A program made the translations under genes and the position numbers. From Rhodospirillaceae bacterium UBA6608 (lineage in GTDB: Bacteria > Pseudomonadota > Alphaproteobacteria > Rhodospirillales_A > Casp-alpha2), in NCBI GenBank assembly GCA_002433335.1, contig DJHY01000046.1, positions 1 to 14,032 on the forward strand: a stretch of DNA of 14,032 nt, read 5' to 3'. Shown here piece after piece: positions 9,335 through 14,032 of the stretch. The notes under the pieces are model-generated. The model saw only the letters and a list, made by a program, of their open reading frames with translations, had not been told where the DNA came from and did no database searches. The first letter of the stretch is position 1, and each line of letters opens with the position of its first letter.

Positions 9335-10501
9335 TCAGACGACGGACGACAGGCGTTCCAGGAACTTCCGAACCTCCGTTTCCAAAATGGTCGACTGTTG
9401 GGCCAGTTCTCCGGATGCCCCTAGAACCTGTTGCGCGGCGCTGCCGGTTTCCTGTGCCCCCTCGGTCACCATCGCGACGTTGCGCGTGACTTCCGACGTG
9501 CCCACGGCGGCTTGCTCCACGTTGACGGCGATTTCCTTGGTCGCGGCGTCCTGTTCTTCGATCGCCGAGGCAATCGCCGAAGTCGCCTCGCCGATCTGAT
9601 CGATGGTCGCGTTGATATCGTGGATCGCCTGTACCGCGATGCCGGTGACGCTTCGGATATCGTCGATCTGTTGCGAGATTTCTTCGGTTGCCTTGGCCGT
9701 TTGCGTCGCCAGGTTCTTAACCTCGGCGGCGACCACGGCGAATCCCTTGCCAGCCTCACCGGCGCGGGCGGCTTCGATCGTGGCATTCAAGGCCAGCAGG
9801 TTTGTCTGGCTGGCGATATCCGTAATCAGCCCCAAAACTTCGCCGATCCGATGCGACGCATCGGCAAGACTTTCGATTTCCTTGTCGGCGCGACGGGCGC
9901 GCTCCACCGCCTCGCCGGCCACCACACTGGACTGAGTGACCTGACGTCCGATTTCCGAAATGGAATTGGCCAGTTGTTCAGCGGCGGCGGCGACGGTCTC
10001 GACGTTGACCGAGGCTTCTTCCGCCGCAGCGGCAACGTTGGACGCTTGCTCACTGGTCGATGTGGCGGTTCCGTTCATGACGCTTGCCGAGCTTTCCAAC
10101 TCGGTCGATGCCGATGAGACGGCCTGCGTCACGCCCCGCATGTTTTCCTCGAATTCACCGATCACCGCGCGAAAGCTGGCGATCCGGTCCTCCATGGACT
10201 GCGTCGCCGTGTTGATCGCACGCGACGCGGTCAGGAACCCACCGAGCATGCCTCGTTCCTGAATGCGTCGGAAATATTTGTTTTGACTGACGTATTCCAA
10301 ACTTGCCGTCGACTCTCGGACATAGGCGTCCGTTCTGTCGATCAACCTGTTGATGGCATGGCACAGGTCGGCCATGTCGCCGCCCTTGTCGTCGATGCCG
10401 ATGATCCGCGCCTCGAAATCGCCGTTGGCGACGGCCTCACAAACCTTCAGCGCCTGCGAGATCAGCGTGCTTCTTGTATGACTACCGGTGGAAATGAACA
10501 T
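9335..10501 (-). CDS. Soluble methyl-accepting chemotaxis protein with HAMP-like N-terminal region
   Basis: The 388-residue protein has no hydrophobic segment, so it is a cytoplasmic chemoreceptor. Residues about 13-118 look like one or two HAMP-type units ([10 protein letters not shown], then [20 protein letters not shown], then a second related stretch through [13 protein letters not shown]). From about 120 to the end it is a long coiled coil. The signalling hairpin tip that contacts CheA and CheW is at about 228-249 ([22 protein letters not shown]), followed by [15 protein letters not shown]. Many Ala/Glu/Gln-rich heptads are candidate methylation helices. The C terminus (LERLSSVV) has no CheR-binding pentapeptide. 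It has no ligand-binding domain of its own; the PAS protein encoded 63 bases upstream is the obvious sensor partner. The ATG at 10501 has GAGG 7 bases upstream. Confidence 0.95.
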   Translation of the reverse strand: MFISTGSHTRSTLISQALKVCEAVANGDFEARIIGIDDKGGDMADLCHAINRLIDRTDAYVRESTASLEYVSQNKYFRRIQERGMLGGFLTASRAINTATQSMEDRIASFRAVIGEFEENMRGVTQAVSSASTELESSASVMNGTATSTSEQASNVAAAAEEASVNVETVAAAAEQLANSISEIGRQVTQSSVVAGEAVERARRADKEIESLADASHRIGEVLGLITDIASQTNLLALNATIEAARAGEAGKGFAVVAAEVKNLATQTAKATEEISQQIDDIRSVTGIAVQAIHDINATIDQIGEATSAIASAIEEQDAATKEIAVNVEQAAVGTSEVTRNVAMVTEGAQETGSAAQQVLGASGELAQQSTILETEVRKFLERLSSVV

Positions 10502-10536
10502 CCTCGTACCCTCGATCCCGTTAACGTTGCCTGCTC

Positions 10537-10557
10537 GATGCCGATTACTTCGGCATC
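10537..10557 (-). other. Intercistronic hairpin between the PAS and chemoreceptor genes
   Basis: GATGCCGA (10537-10544) and TCGGCATC (10550-10557) form a perfect 8-base-pair stem with a 5-base loop. On the minus strand it lies 7 bases after the PAS stop and about 35 bases before the chemoreceptor start. No T-run follows, so it is more likely to affect mRNA processing, stability or partial termination than to end the transcript. Confidence 0.5.
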
Positions 10558-10564
10558 TCCGCCC

Positions 10565-11086
10565 CTACAGGCGGGCGATGAATTCGTCGTAGGCGAGGCC
10601 CTTTTGCTGAAGCAGCCCCGTGATATCGGCAGAGGAAGCTTCCAGGCCTTGTTTCCGGTTTTCGAAACTTTGTTCCTTGGCCCGCAATTGGTCGTAGAGC
10701 GGAATGATGGTGCCCTCCAGAACCTTGCGGTTCGGCACCCGGCGGTTGGAATGATATCCAACGATCTCACCCGCCGTGTTCCGCGACGGCGTGACATGGG
10801 CCAAAACCCAATAATGATCGCCGTTTTTACAGCGGTTCATGACATAGGCGAAAATTTCGCCGCCAGCGGAAATCGTATCCCACAGCAGCTTGAAGATGCA
10901 GCGCGGCATATCAGGGTGGCGGATCAGGCTATGGGGTTGGCCCAGAACCTCCGCCTCCTTGTATCCGGCGATCCGCAGGAACACGTCGTTAGCATAGGTG
11001 AGTTTGCCCGTAAGGTCGGTTTTCGAAACGATGATTTCATCGTCATCGAAGAAGACTTCTTTCCCTGTGACTTGGCGATCCGGCAT
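10565..11086 (-). CDS. Aer-like PAS domain protein (probable redox/oxygen sensor)
   Basis: The 173-residue protein is a single PAS domain of the kind found at the N terminus of the aerotaxis receptor Aer. Key stretches are VSKTDLTGKLTYANDVFLRIAGYKE (20-44), then the Aer-type motif LIRHPDMP (54-61), with Arg56, His57 and Asp59 matching Aer residues important for FAD binding. YHSNRRVPNRKV is near the end of the PAS core. After the core there is a charged helix (LYDQLRAKEQSFENRKQGLEA), where Aer would continue into its membrane and HAMP parts. There is no membrane segment and no signalling domain, so signal output must go to another protein, most likely the adjacent soluble chemoreceptor. An ATG at 11086 and a GTG at 11089 are both possible starts; GGGA lies 9 or 6 bases upstream. 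FAD binding is inferred. Confidence 0.92.
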   Translation of the reverse strand: MPDRQVTGKEVFFDDDEIIVSKTDLTGKLTYANDVFLRIAGYKEAEVLGQPHSLIRHPDMPRCIFKLLWDTISAGGEIFAYVMNRCKNGDHYWVLAHVTPSRNTAGEIVGYHSNRRVPNRKVLEGTIIPLYDQLRAKEQSFENRKQGLEASSADITGLLQQKGLAYDEFIARL

Positions 11087-11132
11087 CACTTTCGATCCCT
11101 TTTGGCAGTTTTTCCGGCCGTTTCCAGCGGCA

Positions 11133-11160
11133 CGATCGGAGGCTCCGTCGACGCGATTTA
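11133..11160 (-). promoter_or_regulatory. Possible sigma-28-like promoter of the PAS/chemoreceptor operon
   Basis: On the minus strand TAAA (11160-11157) is followed after 16 bases by TCCGATCG, close to the flagellar sigma-28 pattern TAAA-N15-GCCGATAA. The CCGAT core is kept, but the spacer is one base long and two of the last bases differ. Transcription would start about 40 bases before the PAS gene. Chemoreceptor genes often use this sigma factor, which makes the match worth noting. Confidence 0.3.
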
Positions 11161-11214
11161 GCCGACGCTCAACTCCTCGCTTTTCCCCAAGCCTTGTCAG
11201 CTTATCGTAAGGTC

Positions 11215-11240
11215 AAAAAGCCCCACAATATGGGCTTTGG
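11215..11240 (-). terminator. Terminator-shaped hairpin on the minus strand in the divergent region
   Basis: Read on the minus strand, AAAGCCC, an 8-base loop and GGGCTTT are followed by more T, making a TTTTT end (11219-11215). This is the A-tract, GC stem and U-tract layout of an intrinsic terminator. On the plus strand the T-run is only three bases. It lies between two divergent genes, so it does not end either of them. It would instead stop a short transcript that starts near the phzF-like gene, or act as an attenuator in a long PAS leader. Confidence 0.45.
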
Positions 11241-11252
11241 TTCATATATGAA
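11241..11252. repeat. Perfect 12-base palindrome TTCATATATGAA
   Basis: TTCATATATGAA reads the same on both strands, directly next to the terminator-shaped hairpin and 142 bases before the phzF-like start. Such AT-rich palindromes are often regulator operators. No regulator gene is present in the window to assign to it. Confidence 0.4.
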
Positions 11253-11339
11253 TGGATACACAGCCATCCACGATCTATCCCGGACCATTCATCCGCTTTC
11301 GATAAATCGGACAAAAATCGTTCTGTAACAATGCTTTGA

Positions 11340-11368
11340 TTGACCACAGCCGAGCATCGGCCAATTTT
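11340..11368 (+). promoter_or_regulatory. Possible promoter of the phzF-like gene
   Basis: TTGACC (11340-11345) matches the -35 consensus at five of six bases and is followed after 17 bases by AATTTT (11363-11368), a weak -10 within AATTTTAT. Transcription would begin near 11375, leaving about 20 bases of leader with the GGAGG ribosome site. Confidence 0.35.
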
Positions 11369-11394
11369 ATGGCTTGATCGATTTCGGAGGTTTC

Positions 11395-12288
11395 ATGAAA
11401 CGCCGTTTCGTTACTGTCGATGTCTTCACCGACCGTCCGTTCGGTGGCAATCCGCTGGCCGTCGTGTTGGAGGCGGAGGGGCTTTCCGACGATGCCATGC
11501 AGGCTATCGCCCGCGAATTCAACCTGTCGGAAACGACCTTCGTTCTGCCGCCGGACAACCCCGACGACACGGCGCAGGTCCGCATTTTCACGCCGGGCCG
11601 GGAACTCCCCTTCGCCGGGCACCCCAATGTGGGGACGGCGTTCGTCCTCGCCCGCGAAGGCACAGCGTTCGGCAAACCCGCGACCGGAACGCTCCGGTTC
11701 GAAGAAAAAGCAGGCCTGGTCCCCGTTGAAATTCTAACCGAAGGCGGCAACCCGGTCGGGGCGCGCCTGACCGCGCCCCAAGCCTTTTCCCAGGGCGAGC
11801 GGATCGACCCGTCGGTATTCGCCCCCTGTGTCGGCTTGGCCCCCGACGACATCGACACCTCGGCGCATCCGCCCGTATTGGCCTCGGCGGGGATGGTCTT
11901 TCCTGTCGCCCGGCTGAGCGGCATGGATTCCCTGACCCGCGCCAAAGGGAACGGCGCGGCCATGGATCGTCATCCCGAGATGTGCGGCCATGTCTTCCTT
12001 TACGTGCTCGATCCATCGCGCCCCGGCGGCATCCGCGCCCGGATGTTCGCCCCGGGCCTAGGCATCGCCGAAGACCCTGCCACGGGCGGGGCGGCGGCGG
12101 CATTGACCGGCCTGTTGGGATCGCTGGCGACAGTCGACGGAACCCACGATTTTCAGATCCTCCAAGGGGTGGAGATGGGACGCCCGTCGTTGATCGAAAC
12201 CGCCGCCGATGTCTTCGGCGGCAAGGTGACGGCGATCCGCGTTGGGGGCGCCTGCGCGTCGATGATGGAAGGACTTATCGACGCCTGA
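11395..12288 (+). CDS. PhzF-family isomerase/epimerase
   Basis: The 297-residue protein has the two-lobed fold of PhzF, an isomerase of phenazine synthesis, and of related enzymes with diaminopimelate-epimerase-like halves. It opens with RRFVTVDVFTDRPFGGNPLAVV. The catalytic Glu46 is in NLSETTFVLPP, FTPGRELPFAGHPNVGTA contains His76, and RMFAPGLGIAEDPATGGAA contains Asp227, all signatures of the family. No phenazine genes are nearby, so a role in phenazine synthesis is unlikely; most chromosomal family members have no known substrate. The ATG at 11395 follows GGAGG (11386-11390) with 4 bases between; the frame extends to 11374 but without a better site. Its stop is 3 bases from the stop of the convergent DUF1194 gene. 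Confidence 0.92.
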   Translation: MKRRFVTVDVFTDRPFGGNPLAVVLEAEGLSDDAMQAIAREFNLSETTFVLPPDNPDDTAQVRIFTPGRELPFAGHPNVGTAFVLAREGTAFGKPATGTLRFEEKAGLVPVEILTEGGNPVGARLTAPQAFSQGERIDPSVFAPCVGLAPDDIDTSAHPPVLASAGMVFPVARLSGMDSLTRAKGNGAAMDRHPEMCGHVFLYVLDPSRPGGIRARMFAPGLGIAEDPATGGAAAALTGLLGSLATVDGTHDFQILQGVEMGRPSLIETAADVFGGKVTAIRVGGACASMMEGLIDA

Positions 12289-12296
12289 GCCTCAGG
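12284..12296. terminator. Dyad over two convergent stop codons
   Basis: CCTGA-GCC-TCAGG is a perfect 5-base-pair stem with a 3-base loop. It includes the TGA of the phzF-like gene on the plus strand and the TGA of the DUF1194 gene on the minus strand. No T-run flanks it. It is symmetrical in position, so a weak bidirectional terminator is possible, but the dyad partly follows from the two opposed stop codons. Confidence 0.3.
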
Positions 12297-13104
12297 TATC
12301 GTCCATTTCCTTCAACAACTGCTCGCCTGCGTCGCAGGGCGGGCGGCGGTCCATCCGCACGGTGCGGAACAGGGCCTCGCGGTCCAAGGGACCGTGCAGG
12401 TTCGCGATCTCGCGGATCAGCTTGCGTTTGATGGCGCGACCGAAGTCGGCGAAGCCGTCGGCCACGACGATGAACGCCCCCGGCCCGCCGATCACGCAAT
12501 CTTCGAAATACCAATCCAGGTTCGGCAGCTGCGGCGTGCCGTAGGGGCTGGGCCGTCCGTTGACGATGGGCAGCCCGTTGATGGTAATCCCGGCGCGGAC
12601 GGCACGGTCGCGGGCGGTGACCACCCCTTCGCCATTGTTGTTGGCGCCGTCGCCGGAGATGTCGATGACTTGCCGTTTAGAGCGATGCGGACTGGCCCGC
12701 AGGCGCTCCATCCCTAATTCAATCGCCCCTGAAATCGACGTCCACAATGCCGAGGTGAAGGGCATGATCGCCAGTTCATCAGCAAAATCGTGCGCCGCCG
12801 CGGGACTGTCGATCACCCGCCAATCAACCCCCAGGCGTTGATGATTGACGCCGGCCCATTCGATGTAGGTCACGGCGATGCGCTTGTGCTCGCCCCCCGT
12901 GATCGCGCGTATCACGGCCTCGTTTTGGAAGGCTTGAATGAACCCCTGGCGCTGCAGTTCGGCCTCGTCACGCTCGATACTGCCCGACACGTCGACCGCC
13001 AGGACCAACTCCAAATCGACCTCGAGCGCCGAAGCAGGCTCCGCCGCCCCGATCAGAAGCCACCCCATCAGGCCCGTGATCGCGCCCCGCCATCCATTCA
13101 TCAT
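12292..13104 (-). CDS. Secreted DUF1194 / von Willebrand A-type protein (second copy)
   Basis: A signal peptide (Arg6, hydrophobic core at about 8-20, cleavage probably after PASA) is followed by a VWA-type domain of the DUF1194 family. The metal-ion site motif is Asp38-x-Ser40-x-Ser42 (AVDVSGSI); WTSIS and VIDISGDGANNNG are further MIDAS-region motifs. ARDRAVRAGITINGLPI and DCVIGGPGAF are shared almost unchanged with the neighbour encoded upstream. A cysteine in DCVIGG and one in PPCDAGE near the C terminus are conserved in both copies and could form a disulfide. The protein is probably periplasmic and binds a partner through the metal site; its function is not known. Starts at GTG 13110, ATG 13104 and ATG 13101 are possible; AGGTGG lies just upstream of the ATGs. 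It is 6 bases after the preceding paralogue and coexpressed with it. Confidence 0.9.
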   Translation of the reverse strand: MMNGWRGAITGLMGWLLIGAAEPASALEVDLELVLAVDVSGSIERDEAELQRQGFIQAFQNEAVIRAITGGEHKRIAVTYIEWAGVNHQRLGVDWRVIDSPAAAHDFADELAIMPFTSALWTSISGAIELGMERLRASPHRSKRQVIDISGDGANNNGEGVVTARDRAVRAGITINGLPIVNGRPSPYGTPQLPNLDWYFEDCVIGGPGAFIVVADGFADFGRAIKRKLIREIANLHGPLDREALFRTVRMDRRPPCDAGEQLLKEMDDT

Positions 13105-13110
13105 CGCCAC

Positions 13111-13962
13111 CTACCGGGCCTTGAGGCCCTCGCTTTTGTACCGATCCTTTTGAATATCGTTCAGTTCCTGAAGCTCCTTCAGGGTCCGTCGCTCACCCGC
13201 CAGGCAATCCGTTTCCGGCATCAGGGCGGCGCGGACCCGGCGGGGTTCATTGTCCCAGCCGGATAGTTCCAGAAACAATTTGCGCCGGATCGCCCGGGCG
13301 AAATCGTTGAACCCGCGGGCCACGACCATGAACGCACCCGGCCCACCGATCACGCAATCGCGGTAATAGACGTCCAGGGCCGGCGACGGCGCCATCCCGT
13401 TCGGCCCGACCCGGTCGTTGACGATCGGCAGGCCGTTGATCGTGACCCCAGCGGCGACCGCGCGGTCGCGCGCGCCCAACACCGGGTCTCCGTTGTTGTT
13501 TTCACCGTCACCGGAAATGTCGATCACCCGCCGCGCCCCGGCATACTCATTTTCGTCGAGGTACTTAAGCCCTTGGTCGATCATGCTGGAGATAGAGGTC
13601 CATTGCCCCCGGAACACGGAAGCCCCGGCGATATCTTCGGCGAAATCGCGGGCGTCGGATTCGTTTTCGATCACGGTCCATTCCACGACGATGCGATGTC
13701 GGTCCAGGCCCGACCATTCCACATACATCACCGCGACCCGGCCCAATGACCCCGATTTAATAGCCCGTACGATATGCGGATTGGTCAAGGCCGCGGCGAA
13801 GCCTTCGCGTTGCAGCCGCGCTTCCTCGTCGTCGATGCTGCCGGAAACGTCCACGGCCAGCACCAGTTCCAGGTCGACATCCTTGGCCTTTCCGGCCCAG
13901 GCGGGAGCTGCCGCCATTAGCAACACGACCGCCAGGAACGCCGCCCAACGTTGCATTTCCAT
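13111..13962 (-). CDS. Secreted DUF1194 / von Willebrand A-type protein (first copy)
   Basis: The protein (283 residues from the ATG at 13962) has a signal peptide with Arg5, a hydrophobic core at 7-20 and probable cleavage after AWA. The DUF1194 VWA domain begins DLELVLAVDVSGSI with the MIDAS Asp38, Ser40 and Ser42, then GQWTSIS and RRVIDISGDGENNNG. ARDRAVAAGVTINGLPIVN and DCVIGGPGAFMVVARGF match the second copy closely. The C terminus has TDCLAGERRTLKEL, with the second conserved cysteine, and an additional charged tail (NDIQKDRYKSEGLKAR) that the other copy lacks. ATG codons at 13962 and 13956 and a GTG at 13977 are possible starts, none with a strong ribosome site. It is the first of two tandem paralogues. 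The function is unknown; VWA domains usually mediate metal-dependent protein contacts. Confidence 0.9.
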   Translation of the reverse strand: MEMQRWAAFLAVVLLMAAAPAWAGKAKDVDLELVLAVDVSGSIDDEEARLQREGFAAALTNPHIVRAIKSGSLGRVAVMYVEWSGLDRHRIVVEWTVIENESDARDFAEDIAGASVFRGQWTSISSMIDQGLKYLDENEYAGARRVIDISGDGENNNGDPVLGARDRAVAAGVTINGLPIVNDRVGPNGMAPSPALDVYYRDCVIGGPGAFMVVARGFNDFARAIRRKLFLELSGWDNEPRRVRAALMPETDCLAGERRTLKELQELNDIQKDRYKSEGLKAR

Positions 13963-14032
13963 GACGGTATGAAACACCGCCGCCGAGCCGCCGTAAAGCG
14001 GTTCTCGTCGGGGTTGGACAGCACATCTGCGT
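13963..14032. other. Right-edge upstream region of the DUF1194 pair
   Basis: These 70 bases precede the first DUF1194 gene on the minus strand. I see no clear promoter pair or hairpin of note, and no gene. The promoter may be further right, outside the window. Confidence 0.3.

Larger units (their letters stand above)
11087..11394. other. AT-richer divergent intergenic region between the PAS gene and phzF-like gene
   Basis: This 308-base stretch is visibly richer in A and T than the rest, mostly from 11200 to 11375. It holds no convincing gene. It contains the candidate promoters for both flanking genes, a terminator-shaped hairpin (11215-11240), a perfect 12-base palindrome (11241-11252) and a further dyad TGGAT/ATCCA near 11253-11270. 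Confidence 0.6.

Noticed and set aside
11395..12288. Phenazine biosynthesis gene cluster because of the PhzF-like enzyme
   Set aside because: No other phz gene is in the window, and PhzF-family proteins are common in bacteria that make no phenazine.
13757..14026. Minus-strand 89-codon frame at the right edge
   Set aside because: It overlaps the signal peptide and VWA start of the first DUF1194 copy in another frame and has shadow composition rich in Arg and Gly.

Overview
The window looks like chromosomal core sequence from a GC-rich, free-living alphaproteobacterium, probably Rhodospirillales-like. This rests on the uniform high GC, the APH-fold ThrB next to rnhA, full-length GcvP in a gcvT-gcvH-gcvP operon behind a tandem glycine riboswitch, a soluble PAS/chemoreceptor pair and DUF1194 proteins. 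The assignment is by gene content and protein resemblance only. I see no insertion sequence, tRNA, rRNA, CRISPR array or phage gene.

Layout. (1) 1-1294, minus strand: thrB (homoserine kinase) followed 4 bases later by rnhA (RNase HI), which runs off the left edge. (2) 1442-4165, plus strand: an exported protein with a peptidoglycan-binding domain and helical repeats, a two-motif CDGSH iron-sulfur protein, and a small lipoprotein. (3) 4248-9032, plus strand: the glycine cleavage operon. A TTGACG-N16-TACAAT promoter leads into a two-aptamer glycine riboswitch, then gcvT (probable TTG start), gcvH (lipoyl Lys59) and gcvP (PLP Lys700). Together with the lipoamide dehydrogenase subunit, which is not in this window, these would degrade glycine and feed one-carbon units to tetrahydrofolate, induced by glycine itself. 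(4) 11086-9054, minus strand: a three-gene unit with an Aer-like PAS protein, a soluble chemoreceptor with HAMP-like N-terminal region, and an uncharacterised 77-residue protein with four cysteines. It resembles an aerotaxis/redox receptor split into two chains. (5) 11087-11394: an AT-richer divergent intergenic region with a terminator-shaped hairpin and a perfect 12-base palindrome. (6) 11395-12288, plus strand: a PhzF-family isomerase/epimerase. (7) 13962-12292, minus strand: two adjacent paralogous secreted von Willebrand A-type proteins (DUF1194).

The most interesting parts are the split PAS/chemoreceptor operon with its cysteine mini-protein, the unexplained structured region at 11215-11275, the gcv leader with the gcvT Shine-Dalgarno inside a GC mini-hairpin, and the duplicated DUF1194 pair. 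Hairpins that contain stop codons recur at gene ends (3219-3229, 9021-9043, 12284-12296). No system here is unmistakably new; the candidates are listed with tests.
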